Assembly: GCA_903848955.1 (NCBI GenBank)
Contig: CAINHS010000061.1
Location: 1-64,000, forward strand
Origin: an uncultured beta proteobacterium
Lineage (GTDB): Bacteria; Pseudomonadota; Gammaproteobacteria; Burkholderiales; Rhodocyclaceae
Reading direction: 5' to 3'
Length of the DNA stretch: 64,000 bases
Shown in pieces: positions 9,471 to 18,543 of the stretch. A program made the translations under genes and the position numbers. Every line of letters begins with the position of its first letter. Within the stretch, counting starts at the first letter, position 1. Below the pieces are notes generated by a model. That model did not search any database. It saw nothing but the letters and a program-made list of their open reading frames with translations, and was not told the DNA's origin.

Positions 9471-10739
9471 TCAGGCCTCCAGGGTCACGCCGGTCTTCGG
9501 CGTGCAGATGCAGAGCAGGCAACTGCCGGGCTCGGGATCGTAATCCGGAGTCTGGCGGTAGCTTACCTCGCCGGCCCGGATCGTCGTCTGGCAACTGCCG
9601 CAGCCGCCGGCTCGGCAGCCGGAATTGACGGCAATGCCGTGCGCCTCGGCCAATTGCAACAACGTGCCGTCGCCGGGCTGCCATTGAATCTGCTTGCCTG
9701 ACCGGGCAAAGCTGACGAGGATGCCGGCATCCGTCGCCCCCTGCGGCGCGGCGGCATTCATGGCGGCCCGGCGCTTGATCGAAGCCGGAGCGAAGGCCTC
9801 GAAATGAATGCGAGCCGGCGCTACCCCCCAGTCCTCCAGCGCCGGTACCAGGCTTTCCATCATCGATGCCGGTCCGCAGACATAGAAGTGGTAGGGTTTG
9901 AGCGGCAACTGCATTCTCAGAACATTGACGTCGATGCGGACCCGATGCTGATAGTCGCGCACCGCGACATCTTGCGGCAACGGGTCGCTGAAGCAGATCC
10001 GCAAGCGAAAGTTCGGATGTGCCGCGGCCATGGCTTGAAGCTGCGCCTTCATGACCATTTCCCGGCTGTTGCGCACGCCGTAGAACAGCCAGACTTCCCT
10101 CCCGGGCTGTTGCGCCAGGCACCAGGTCAGCATGCTCAGCATAGGCGTGATGCCGATGCCCGCACCGATCAGGACCACCGGGACCGCGCTGCGCTCGATA
10201 TGGAAATGTCCGGCGGGCGCGCGGACCTGCAACTTGCTGCCGACCTTGACGCAGTCATGAAAGTAGCTGGATGAACGCCCCGGCGGAAAGTCGCTGCCGG
10301 CGGGGGGCAGCACCCGCTTGATCGAGACGCGATAGCCGTCCGGGCGGGGCGCATCCGACAAGGAATAGCAGCGCATGACCGCTTCGGTGCTTCCGCTCGC
10401 CGTCGGCAGATCGAGGCGAAAGGTCAGAAACTGTCCGGGCAGAAAGGCCGGCAGCGGTTGCCCGTCTTCGGCTACGAGGTAAAAGGAGCAGACAGAGAGT
10501 CCTGCATCTTCGAAAGTCTTGCGCTCGACCCTGAAGCTGCGGAAGCCCGGCCAGGCCGCAGCGGCGGTTTCTTCGCCGCCCTCCGGCGGGCTTGCAGTTG
10601 GCGGCAGATCCGGATCCGTCGCACGGCGGCGCAAGGCCTGATAGCCGCTCCAATGACGCCGGAACGCGATGCCGAGCCAGATCGCCAGCTGCAAGGCGAT
10701 GCCCGCGGCGATCCAGAGCACGAGGGAGAGCGAACTCAT
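9471..10739 (-). CDS. Membrane-anchored FAD/NAD(P)H oxidoreductase with C-terminal 2Fe-2S domain
   Basis: A 422-residue electron-input protein. An N-terminal helix (about 5-25) anchors it. It is followed by a ferredoxin-reductase-type FAD domain with the flavin motif RCYSLS, an NAD(P)H domain (GAGIGITPMLSM and VCGPASMM), and a plant-type 2Fe-2S ferredoxin domain (about 335-422) with ligands in CRAGGCGSC and a later Cys in GSCLLCICTP. The order matches the hybrid-cluster-protein reductase and phenol hydroxylase reductase superfamily, but the anchor is unusual. It is the first gene of an operon with the cytochrome b and octaheme cytochrome c genes; together they could move electrons from NAD(P)H to the periplasm. 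The natural acceptor is unknown. Confidence 0.85.
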   Translation of the reverse strand: MSSLSLVLWIAAGIALQLAIWLGIAFRRHWSGYQALRRRATDPDLPPTASPPEGGEETAAAAWPGFRSFRVERKTFEDAGLSVCSFYLVAEDGQPLPAFLPGQFLTFRLDLPTASGSTEAVMRCYSLSDAPRPDGYRVSIKRVLPPAGSDFPPGRSSSYFHDCVKVGSKLQVRAPAGHFHIERSAVPVVLIGAGIGITPMLSMLTWCLAQQPGREVWLFYGVRNSREMVMKAQLQAMAAAHPNFRLRICFSDPLPQDVAVRDYQHRVRIDVNVLRMQLPLKPYHFYVCGPASMMESLVPALEDWGVAPARIHFEAFAPASIKRRAAMNAAAPQGATDAGILVSFARSGKQIQWQPGDGTLLQLAEAHGIAVNSGCRAGGCGSCQTTIRAGEVSYRQTPDYDPEPGSCLLCICTPKTGVTLEA

Positions 10740-11039
10740 GTTGCCATTCGCAGATCAACAGCATGGTCACCGGGACCTCTGCCACGTGCGGACTGCCGAC
10801 ACACTCTGATTGCCTCCCTCAGCGAAAAGGGAAGTTTGCACTCCGACGCTTAAACCGGCCTTAATGCCCCGCTATGCGATCGAAAGCTGCCGCGTACCGG
10901 CGGGTCAAGAGCGGGGTGCGCCAAAGCAGGGCAAGCCAATCAGGTAAGCTGCGGCACCCGTTGTTATCCGGCACCCTGTCATGTCGCTTTTCATTGCTGC
11001 CACCGCCGGCCCCTGCTGCCCTCATCCCTTGCTGCCGAA
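10740..11039. promoter_or_regulatory. Divergent intergenic region
   Basis: This 300-base spacer separates the start of the electron-transfer operon (minus) from the MFS gene (plus), so it must hold two promoters. I see no convincing sigma-70 pair, no long repeat, no RNA gene and no small reading frame with a ribosome binding site in it. Confidence 0.4.
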
Positions 11040-12320
11040 ATGAGCCATCCTGCCGCGCCCGAACCCCTTGATCCCGCGCGTGAGCGGGTGCTGCTGGTGA
11101 CCCTGGCCGGGATCCAGTTCGCCCATATTCTCGACTTCATGATCATGATGCCGCTGGGCCCGATCCTGATGCAGGAACTCGGTGTCGGTACCCACGAATT
11201 CGGCCTGTTGGTGTCCGCCTATACCTTCACGGCGGCATTCACCGGTGTGCTGGCGGCAGTCTTCGTTGATCGTTTCGAGCGCAAGCGGATGTTGCTGACC
11301 ATGTTTGCGCTGTTTGTCCTGGCTACCCTGGCCTGCGGGCTGGCGCCGGGCTACTGGGCCCTGCTGGCGGCACGCTGCAGCGCCGGGGCGTTCGGCGGCG
11401 TGCTGGGTTCGATGGTGCAAACCATGGTCGGCGACCTGATTCCCTTCGAGCGCCGCGGTCGCGCCAGCGGCACCATCATGTCGGCATTTTCCTTGTCGAC
11501 CGTGGCTGGAATACCTCTGTCCCTGTATCTCGCCAACCATTTCGGCTGGCGCTTTCCGTTCATCTTCATCGCCGCACTCTCCTGCGGCTTTCTGCTGCTC
11601 GGCTGGAAGATGCTGCCTGTCCTGCGCGGGCATCTGGCAACGGCCACCGTCAGCGAGAGCGAACGCGCCCATCCCCTGGCGGCGATGCTGGCCGTGCTGC
11701 GCGACGGCAACCATCTGCGGGCGCTGGTCTTCATGGCCCTGCTGATGTTTTCCGGCTTTACCGTGATCCCCTACATCACGATTTATATCACCGCGAATGT
11801 CGGCATCCGGCAGGAAGATATTCCCCTGATCTATCTGTTCGGCGGCGTTGCCACCTTCTTCAGTTCGCGTCTTGTCGGGCGCCTGGCCGATGCCCACGGC
11901 AAAATCCGGGTCTACCGCCTGATGGCCCTTTGCTCGATGGTGCCGCTGTTCGTGCAGACCCACCTGATCCCCGTTCCTCTGTGGCTGATGATCGTCTGCT
12001 CGACGGTGTTCTTCATTTTCGTGCCCGGCCGCATGGTACCGGCCATGGCCATCGTCACGTCAGCCGTGCAGCCGCGCCTGCGCGGGACCTTCCTTTCGAT
12101 GAACGGCGCGGTACAGCAACTGGCGTCAGGCGCCGCATCCTACATCGGGGGAGCGATGATCATCGCCGACGCTTCCGGGCATATCGCCGGCTACGGCAGG
12201 GTCGGCTATCTGGCCATTGCTGCGACGCTTGCCGCCATGGTTTTTGTCGGTCAGATCGACATGCATGGCGCAACTCCGCCTGCCGGTGGCAAGGCCGGCG
12301 AGGGAGGCAGTGGCCGCTGA
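11040..12320 (+). CDS. MFS transporter
   Basis: A 426-residue major facilitator superfamily protein with about 12 membrane helices, of the drug:proton antiporter or AraJ-like group. The loop between helices 2 and 3 carries FVDRFERKRMLL, the DRxxRKR-type MFS motif A. The first helix reads VTLAGIQFAHILDFMIMMPL, seen in many predicted arabinose-efflux-type permeases of proteobacteria. Substrate is unknown. It starts at the ATG at 11040. It ends 18 bases before the convergent small coiled-coil gene, and no strong terminator is visible between them. Confidence 0.85.
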   Translation: MSHPAAPEPLDPARERVLLVTLAGIQFAHILDFMIMMPLGPILMQELGVGTHEFGLLVSAYTFTAAFTGVLAAVFVDRFERKRMLLTMFALFVLATLACGLAPGYWALLAARCSAGAFGGVLGSMVQTMVGDLIPFERRGRASGTIMSAFSLSTVAGIPLSLYLANHFGWRFPFIFIAALSCGFLLLGWKMLPVLRGHLATATVSESERAHPLAAMLAVLRDGNHLRALVFMALLMFSGFTVIPYITIYITANVGIRQEDIPLIYLFGGVATFFSSRLVGRLADAHGKIRVYRLMALCSMVPLFVQTHLIPVPLWLMIVCSTVFFIFVPGRMVPAMAIVTSAVQPRLRGTFLSMNGAVQQLASGAASYIGGAMIIADASGHIAGYGRVGYLAIAATLAAMVFVGQIDMHGATPPAGGKAGEGGSGR

Positions 12321-12338
12321 GGCGGTGCCGGTTTCGAT

Positions 12339-12563
12339 TCAGGCGGTGACGCTGATGACCCGCCCGGTCGTCTGCCCCTCGACGTTGACCACCGGCTTCG
12401 GCTGCGCGGCCTGTTGCGCTTGCTGCTGCGCCTGACGCGCCCTGGCTGCTTCCTCGGCAGCCTTGGCGGCTTCGGCCTGCTGCGTCTGGGCCTGTTGCGG
12501 TTTGGCCTGCTGTACCGATTGCGCCAAGGCACCGGCAGAGGAACTCACTGCGTTGACGGGCAT
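12339..12563 (-). CDS. Small Ala/Gln-rich protein, paralogue of the next gene
   Basis: A 74-residue protein I cannot assign. It is rich in Ala and Gln (AQTQQAEAAKAAEEAARARQ), a predicted helix or coiled coil. It ends in a conserved-looking tail, PVVNVEGQTTGRVISVTA. The neighbouring 132-residue protein ends in PVVNAQGQLTGTVINTTA, so the two share a C-terminal motif of the form PVVN-x2-GQ-x-TG-x-VI-x2-TA. There is no signal peptide or membrane segment. The ATG at 12563 has a usable site (AGGAGAC) before it. The pair probably arose by duplication and sits on one transcript. Confidence 0.65.
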   Translation of the reverse strand: MPVNAVSSSAGALAQSVQQAKPQQAQTQQAEAAKAAEEAARARQAQQQAQQAAQPKPVVNVEGQTTGRVISVTA

Positions 12564-12588
12564 GATTGTCTCCTGTTGAACAACTGCT

Positions 12589-12987
12589 TTATGCGGTGGT
12601 GTTGATCACTGTGCCGGTGAGTTGCCCCTGCGCGTTCACTACCGGGGTCGGGGCTGCGGCAGCGGGTTCTGCAGTCTTCAATGTTTCTGCTACCTGGGCA
12701 ACGACATTCGACACCTGGAATTGCATCTGGCCGACAGACTTGATCACGGCCAGTCCCAACCGGGCCTGTCCCGCATTGGCCTGGGCCTGATCCGCTTCGG
12801 TGCTGACGGCCCGCGCATTCTGCTCGGCCTCGTTGGCCTGCCGCTGCGCTTCGCCGGCCTGCGCCTGCAACGCGCGGGCTACCTGTTCGGCCTGCTCCGC
12901 ATTCCGTGTCGCCTGTTGCAGCCGCAATTGCTGCATACCCGACTGGGCGGCGGATTGTGCTCCGGATATGGATGAGATGCTTGCCAT
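12589..12987 (-). CDS. Ala/Gln-rich coiled-coil protein, paralogue of the previous gene
   Basis: A 132-residue protein of unknown function. The N-terminus is Ser/Ala-rich (MASISSISGAQSAAQSGM); residues about 20-80 form a long Gln/Ala/Glu helix with heptad-like spacing (ATRNAEQAEQVARALQAQ). It ends in PVVNAQGQLTGTVINTTA, matching the tail of the protein encoded 25 bases downstream. It is cytosolic by sequence. The 178-base spacer upstream of its ATG, before the acetyltransferase gene end, should contain its promoter and includes one GGACGGTATCC word shared with repeats elsewhere in the window. The start of the sequence faintly resembles flagellar/motility small proteins, but I do not rely on that. 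Confidence 0.68.
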   Translation of the reverse strand: MASISSISGAQSAAQSGMQQLRLQQATRNAEQAEQVARALQAQAGEAQRQANEAEQNARAVSTEADQAQANAGQARLGLAVIKSVGQMQFQVSNVVAQVAETLKTAEPAAAAPTPVVNAQGQLTGTVINTTA

Positions 12988-13165
12988 GGAAACGAAGATT
13001 CAGTTAAGGCTGAGGTCTGCTTCCTGCCCTCGCGCAACGCGGGGACGGTATCCCTTGCGAACCCCGGCACCCGGCACTGCGGCTGTTCCCGGAACAGGCC
13101 CGGACCGAGGTCACGACATCATCATAGCTCCTTCGTCGCACCGGAACAAGGTGTTTTGTTGCGAG

Positions 13166-15847
13166 TTATTGAGCCGGCGGCAGCCCGGTTTTCTCCTGCA
13201 GTCGCAGCGGCAGGTGAAGGCCTACTGTGCCGATGTCGGCACCCGTCTTCAGCTCAAAGCCGAGGCTCCTGGCGAGATGTTGCATGCGCAGGTTCCCGCT
13301 CAGTGTTTCGCCGCGCAATGCACCGGTGCCGCGGCTGCGGGAGTAGTCGATGATGCTGGCGAGCAGCAGTCGCCCCAGTCCCTGGCCCTTGATCTCCGAG
13401 CGCACGACGATGGCGAAGTCGGCGACGGCATTGTCCGGGTCGGCAACGGCGCGTGCTTCGCCGAGCGAACGCTCGACGCCGTTGCCGTCGCGCTCGATCG
13501 CTACCAGCGCCATCTCGCGGTCGTAGTCGATCTGGGTGAAGCGCGCGAGTTGGGAGCGCGGCAGATTCCGCATGGTGCCGAAAAAGCGCATGCGCGAATC
13601 TTCGGCGTCGAGCGAGCCGAGGAGGTCGCCGAGGGCGGTTTCGTCTTCCGGCCGGATGGGCCGGATCAACACCCGGCGGCCCTGCCACTCCACATCGCGC
13701 TCCAGTTCTTTCGGATAGGGACGGATGGCAAAACGCCGGAAGCCCAGTCTGCGCCCCCTCTTTTCGATGCGGATGCGGACCTCGTGCGCCACCACGCCGG
13801 AGCTTTCCACGTGCAGAGGATCGATTTCGACGCCGGCGACTTCGTCGATATCCGTGAGCAGCTGCGACAGTCGAACCAGGGCGTTGGCCAGGGCGGCCTT
13901 CAGCGGCTCACTTTCGCTGTCGGCGGCCTCATCGGCGAAGCGGCTGCGTGCCACCAGATCGTTGGCCAGTTCCAGGTTGAGCGGCGGCAGGGCGGCGAGC
14001 AGTCGATCCTCGCGCATCCCCGCCACGGAGGCCGGCCCCAGAAAAATCACCGGACCGAACACCGGGTCGTCGGCAACGCCAAGGCGCAGCGCCTTGCTGC
14101 CGCCATGGGCCGCGCTCGGTCGCAGCCGGTAGCCGCTGATGCGCAGTCCGGGGTTCTGCGTGCGGGCATTGCTGCGCAGACCGCGCGCTGCGATCTGGAT
14201 GTCCGCCGGCGAGCGCAGCCCGGTCGCCACCGTTTCATTGTCCCCCGTGTTGGCAAGCACCAGAGCGAGATCCACCGGATAACCGATGTCATCCGCGGCA
14301 AGGATTGCGGCATCTATGCTGCCCGCCAGCGGATAGTCGGCAGTGCCTATGCCATAGGCCTGCAGCAGATTCCGTGCGTGGCGCGCGGGCAGGGCATCCG
14401 CCCCGGCGTTGATCGCCTCGGCGATGGCGCCGCGGACGGCAGCGAGGTCCGGGGTGAAGTCCTCCGCCAACGATGGCGGCATCTGCGCCAGCAGTTGCCG
14501 GTTGCGTTCGTAGCTGACAATGCCGAGAAAGATGGCGATGGCTTTTTCCGGCGAGTCATGGCTCAACAGGCCATGCGCGGCGGAAATTTGCTGTGCCTCG
14601 AGCATCGTGTTGCCGCCGACCCAGCAGGTGAATACGTTGCGCGCCGTATTGCCGGCGGCGGCGCATATCGCCTCGGCTACCGCCGCGCCCGGGGCGAAGG
14701 GGGAGGGTGAATAGACGGTAAGCACGGCGTCGGTGTTGCGGTCTGCCAGCACCGCGGAAAGTGCAGCGGCCCAGTTTTCCGGCGTAACGTCCTCCGGCAG
14801 CGCCAGCGGATTGCTCGGGGACGAACCCGGCCGCAGCAGTTCGTCGAGTTGCTTCAACGTGTCGTTTGAGGGTGTCGCGAGTTTGCCGCCGGAGCGCAGC
14901 AGCGCGTCGGCGGCAATGCGTCCGAGGCCGCGGCCATTGGCCAGGATGCTGAGGCGTTCGCCCGACATCGGCCGCACCCGCGCCAGCGCTTCGGCGGCAT
15001 CGAACAAGTCTTCCAGAGTGTCGATGCGGACCCAGCCGGCGCGGCGCAGGGCCGCCTCATAAACGGCCTCGGTGGTGAAGGGACTGTCCGCCGGGCGCCT
15101 GCTGTCGCCCCGTCCGCCGCGGAAGGCGACGACAGGCTTGTTGCGCGCTGCTGCGCGCGCGGCCGACATGAACTTGCGCCCGGCCGGGACGGAGTCGAAC
15201 TGCACCAGGATGGCCTCGGTGTCCGGGTCTGCCGCCAGCCAGTCGAGCACGTCGGCCAGATCGACATCGACGCTGGCACCGAGGTGCAGCGCCAGCGAGA
15301 AGCCGATGCCCTTGCTGCCGGCGCGATCGAGCACGGCGGCGGCGACGGCGGCCGACTGTGCGATCAGGGCGACCTTGCCGGGCCTTGCGTTGCCGGGGGC
15401 GACGCTGGCGTTGAGGCCGGTGGCGGGAACCAGCAAACCGCCGCTGCCCGGTCCGAGAACCCGCATCAGGCAGGGCCGCGCCGCATCGAGAATGGCCTTG
15501 CGCGCCGCCAGCACTTCGTTGCGGCCCATCTTGTTGTGCATCGATGGCCCGACGATCACCGCCCGCGTGCCGCGGGCGCCGAGCCGGGTGATGATCTCGG
15601 GCACATCGCCGAGTGCGGCGCAGACGATCGCCAGATCGGGCGTCACCTCCAGTTCGTCGATGTGGAGGTGAGCGCCGATGCCGAACAGCGAACGCTTTTT
15701 TGCCGCAACCGCCATCACCGGCCCGGAAAATCCTCCGGTGGCGAGATTCTGCAGCACGACATCGGCATAGCGATACGGCTCGTCCTGCTCGGCGACAACG
15801 GCGACGGACTTTGGACGAAACAGGAATTCGAGATTGCGGGCAGTCAT
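13166..15847 (-). CDS. Pat-type protein lysine acetyltransferase (acyl-CoA synthetase-like plus GNAT)
   Basis: An 893-residue two-part protein. The first about 700 residues resemble NDP-forming acyl-CoA synthetases: a CoA-binding domain (starts LFRPKSVAVVAE), a succinyl-CoA ligase-like flavodoxin domain and an ATP-grasp domain. The last about 165 residues are a GNAT acetyltransferase (IVVRSEIKGQGLGRLLL is the acetyl-CoA loop). This is the Pat/PatZ layout; Pat acetylates and inactivates acetyl-CoA synthetase and other enzymes. The active-site His-containing loop expected in true synthetases (SHTG-like) is replaced here by ADSPFTTEAVYEAALRRAG, consistent with a regulatory rather than catalytic synthetase domain. 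Targets cannot be inferred from the neighbours. Length equals the family norm. Confidence 0.88.
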   Translation of the reverse strand: MTARNLEFLFRPKSVAVVAEQDEPYRYADVVLQNLATGGFSGPVMAVAAKKRSLFGIGAHLHIDELEVTPDLAIVCAALGDVPEIITRLGARGTRAVIVGPSMHNKMGRNEVLAARKAILDAARPCLMRVLGPGSGGLLVPATGLNASVAPGNARPGKVALIAQSAAVAAAVLDRAGSKGIGFSLALHLGASVDVDLADVLDWLAADPDTEAILVQFDSVPAGRKFMSAARAAARNKPVVAFRGGRGDSRRPADSPFTTEAVYEAALRRAGWVRIDTLEDLFDAAEALARVRPMSGERLSILANGRGLGRIAADALLRSGGKLATPSNDTLKQLDELLRPGSSPSNPLALPEDVTPENWAAALSAVLADRNTDAVLTVYSPSPFAPGAAVAEAICAAAGNTARNVFTCWVGGNTMLEAQQISAAHGLLSHDSPEKAIAIFLGIVSYERNRQLLAQMPPSLAEDFTPDLAAVRGAIAEAINAGADALPARHARNLLQAYGIGTADYPLAGSIDAAILAADDIGYPVDLALVLANTGDNETVATGLRSPADIQIAARGLRSNARTQNPGLRISGYRLRPSAAHGGSKALRLGVADDPVFGPVIFLGPASVAGMREDRLLAALPPLNLELANDLVARSRFADEAADSESEPLKAALANALVRLSQLLTDIDEVAGVEIDPLHVESSGVVAHEVRIRIEKRGRRLGFRRFAIRPYPKELERDVEWQGRRVLIRPIRPEDETALGDLLGSLDAEDSRMRFFGTMRNLPRSQLARFTQIDYDREMALVAIERDGNGVERSLGEARAVADPDNAVADFAIVVRSEIKGQGLGRLLLASIIDYSRSRGTGALRGETLSGNLRMQHLARSLGFELKTGADIGTVGLHLPLRLQEKTGLPPAQ

Positions 15848-15906
15848 TTTTGTGCCGGCCGGCGCGGTCTAATACGGCATGTACGGGCCGATCGCGGCGG
15901 GCCGGC

Positions 15907-17754
15907 TCAGCGGGTCCACCAGGCGGCGACGACAAAGATGATCACGGCGATGGCGAGATACATCTGCCATGGCCGTTCCTTCTCGGCATAGGGGTCCGTG
16001 AGCGCACGTTCGGCGCCTTCTGGAAATTGTGCCAGTTGCGTCAGCGAGGTGCCGAACGGAATGTTGATGCGGGCGCGGGCATTAACCGCCCAGCCGTTTG
16101 CATCCAGTATCGGGCCGAGGTTGCGGCTTCTCAGCTTGAACCAGGCCAGCAGCATGGCCGGGCCGGATACCATCAGCATAAGACCGATGATCACCAGCGG
16201 CATCTGCCACCACTTGAGGCCGAGCATTCCCGTGACCATCGCTGCGGCTGCCGTGCCGATGGCGCCGATGGCCAGACCGATGGCGGCGAAGATGCCGGCA
16301 AACTTGCCGACATCAAAGGCCTGTTGCGCGGCCGGCTTGGCCGTTGCAACGGGGGTATCGATTTTCCTGCCGGCGGCGAGGGTGGCTTCGGCGAGCCTGG
16401 CGTCCACCGCCGTGGCCTTGCCCGCGGCGATTTTCTGCAACTGCTCCCCGACCAGGCGCAGCAGGCGCTTGTAGGGCGACCAGAAGGCCTGGCGCAGGCT
16501 GATCGGATGCTCCACCAGTTTGCTGATGGTGGCGTTCCAGTCGCGCCCCTGCCGGTCATAGAACACCCCGTTGCGGCCTACCATCAACTGGTCGGCATCG
16601 CCGGCGGTGAACGCGGCGGCGATGGTCAGCTTCTCGCTGCCGTTTGGTCCAAGCCGCACGCAGTCGCAATACACCAGACAGAGGCGCGACAGCCCGGCCA
16701 GTGCGGCATGCCTGGCGACATCGTTGACCGCCACGCACAGTTCGGCGGAGCGGCCGTCGAGATATAGCGTGCCGATCTGGAAGGATGCTTTGCCCTGCCG
16801 CGCATAGAAATCGCGGAAGGCGACAAAGTTGTTCGCCAACGGCAGCAGGTCGCGCACGTAGCGCGCCAGACGCTCCAGATCGCGCACCGCTTCGGCCTCC
16901 GGCGGCAATCCGGCGGGCTTGGCCGCCTGCCAGGCGACAAACCCGGCGAGCTTGTCCTGCATGTCCCGCCAGTCGGCTTCCGTCAGCATCTGGCGGGCGC
17001 CCAGAAGCGGCACCACGGCGGCATCGTGGAATCCGGCGATGCGCGCCACCCAGGCCGGATTGACGCCGGCAGTCAGCGGCAGCGCAGCGCCGGCGCCGAC
17101 CATCGCCAGCGGCAGGGCGGCGATATCGGCGTGTTCGGCGGAAAGCGGCGCGGCGCCCAATGACTTCAGTGCGTCGAGGGATGCATTCATTGCCTCGCCG
17201 GCCCGCGCATCGAACGCCGTCAGCCGGCAACGCACGAAGAAATCATCGAGCTTGTCCTTTACCCCGGCGACCGCGCTGGCGGCGGCTTCCGTCGCCTCAC
17301 CCAGCGTCTGCGCAGCGCTGCCGGCGGCTTCCCACGCCGCCAGCGCGCGGGCGGCGTACCCGGCTTCGGCGGCGCCGGCCGCATAGACCGAAATCAGGGC
17401 CCGGTCGTCAGATGAAAGACCGCGTGCGGCGGCCCGCAGCGGCGCCCCGAGTTCATCATCCTTGATCGCGGCCAGCGGCACGCCGTCGAGTTGTTGCGCC
17501 AGGACACCGGCATCGGCCAGCCGCGCCGCCGCCCAGTCAATGGCTGCCAGCAGTTCCGCGGCGCGTATGTGGCCGTCGTTGTCGGTATCGATCAGTGCCA
17601 GGGTCAGCGGGTCGAACTCTATGCCTTTGACCGGGCACGACAGGGCAACCCACAGTTTCTGGTCGAGTTCCTTCAGTGCCAGCAGGTCGGCGGCGGTATC
17701 GATGCGCACCTGCTCGAAGCCGCCGGCGCGGAAGAACTTGAATTTGTGCGACAT
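15907..17754 (-). CDS. EF-hand membrane protein of unknown function
   Basis: A 615-residue protein I cannot name. Near the N-terminus is a canonical EF-hand calcium loop (residues 56-67, DTDNDGHIRAAE: Asp at 1, 3 and 5, Gly at 6, Ile at 8, Glu at 12). A long Ala-rich soluble region follows (about 70-470). Then come two or three membrane helices (about 480-550, GKFAGIFAAIGLAIGAIG and PLVIIGLMLMVSGP) and a last helix at the extreme C-terminus (LAIAVIIFVVAAWW). There is no signal peptide, so the soluble part is probably cytoplasmic. Its stop is close to the acetyltransferase start, and its ATG is two bases from the end of the MBL hydrolase gene, so these may form one unit. Confidence 0.75.
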   Translation of the reverse strand: MSHKFKFFRAGGFEQVRIDTAADLLALKELDQKLWVALSCPVKGIEFDPLTLALIDTDNDGHIRAAELLAAIDWAAARLADAGVLAQQLDGVPLAAIKDDELGAPLRAAARGLSSDDRALISVYAAGAAEAGYAARALAAWEAAGSAAQTLGEATEAAASAVAGVKDKLDDFFVRCRLTAFDARAGEAMNASLDALKSLGAAPLSAEHADIAALPLAMVGAGAALPLTAGVNPAWVARIAGFHDAAVVPLLGARQMLTEADWRDMQDKLAGFVAWQAAKPAGLPPEAEAVRDLERLARYVRDLLPLANNFVAFRDFYARQGKASFQIGTLYLDGRSAELCVAVNDVARHAALAGLSRLCLVYCDCVRLGPNGSEKLTIAAAFTAGDADQLMVGRNGVFYDRQGRDWNATISKLVEHPISLRQAFWSPYKRLLRLVGEQLQKIAAGKATAVDARLAEATLAAGRKIDTPVATAKPAAQQAFDVGKFAGIFAAIGLAIGAIGTAAAAMVTGMLGLKWWQMPLVIIGLMLMVSGPAMLLAWFKLRSRNLGPILDANGWAVNARARINIPFGTSLTQLAQFPEGAERALTDPYAEKERPWQMYLAIAVIIFVVAAWWTR

Positions 17755-17756
17755 GA

Positions 17757-18395
17757 TCAGGCACCGTCACCGACAAAGGGGTTGCTGCGGCGTTCTTCGC
17801 CAAAGGTGGACATCGGGCCGTGGCCGGAAATGAATTCGACATCATCCCCCAGGGGCCAGAGTTTGTCGCGGATCGAGTTGATCAGCGTCTGGTAATCGCC
17901 GCGCGGAAAATCGGTGCGGCCTATCGAGCCGGCGAAGAGAACGTCGCCGGTGATGGCCAGTCTCGACGGGGCGTGGAAAAACACCACATGGCCGGGCGTG
18001 TGCCCCGGCGTGTGCAGGACCTGCAGGCTCTCCTTGCCGACGGTGACGGTGTCGCCGTCCTCGAGCCAGCGGTCAGGCGTAAATGCCTGCGCCGGGGGAA
18101 AGCCGAAGGCCCGGCTTTGCGCCACAAGCTGGTCGATCCAGAAGCTCTCTTCGCGCTGCGGCCCTTCGATTGGCACACCCAGGCGCGTCGCCAGTTCCCC
18201 GGCGCCGCCGGCATGGTCGATATGGCCGTGGGTGAGGAGAATCTTCTCGATGCTTACGCCCAGTTTGGTCGCGCCGGCCAGCAGCTTCTCGATGTCGCCG
18301 CCGGGATCGACGAATGCGCCTTTCATGGTTTCTGCGCACCACAGCAGGGTGCAGTTCTGTTCAAAGGGGGTGACGGGGATGATTTGATATTTCAT
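17757..18395 (-). CDS. MBL-fold hydrolase, glyoxalase II-like (YcbL type)
   Basis: A 212-residue metallo-beta-lactamase-fold hydrolase. The metal ligands are visible as THGHIDHAGG (HxHxDH), HTPGHTPGHV and an aspartate in AITGDVLFAG, with the last histidine in FISGHGP. The start (MKYQIIPVTPFEQNCTLLWC) and length match the YcbL family of short type II glyoxalase-like proteins, which hydrolyse thioesters such as S-lactoylglutathione in vitro. It is cytoplasmic. The gene abuts the EF-hand protein gene downstream, and a 62-base inverted-repeat element lies upstream of it. Confidence 0.88.
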   Translation of the reverse strand: MKYQIIPVTPFEQNCTLLWCAETMKGAFVDPGGDIEKLLAGATKLGVSIEKILLTHGHIDHAGGAGELATRLGVPIEGPQREESFWIDQLVAQSRAFGFPPAQAFTPDRWLEDGDTVTVGKESLQVLHTPGHTPGHVVFFHAPSRLAITGDVLFAGSIGRTDFPRGDYQTLINSIRDKLWPLGDDVEFISGHGPMSTFGEERRSNPFVGDGA

Positions 18396-18434
18396 GATGA
18401 AGTCCCAAACTGGAAAAGCCGGAAAAAGCGATTT

Positions 18435-18496
18435 ACCACGGCGACACGGCGAAAAACCGTTTGAAATGATGTTGCTTTGCGCCGTGTCGCCGTGGT
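18435..18496. repeat. Inverted-repeat element F (CACGGCG variant)
   Basis: Perfect 17-base arms, ACCACGGCGACACGGCG (18435-18451) and its reverse complement (18480-18496), enclose a 28-base centre. The layout matches the five CACAGAG elements of this window, and the right arm is likewise followed by GAAAG. The core word is CACGGCG instead of CACAGAG. It lies between the MBL gene start and the comM end. Confidence 0.8.
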
Positions 18497-18543
18497 GAAA
18501 GCTCTTGAATTCTGATCACGATACTTGAAGGCCTGGCAACCGG

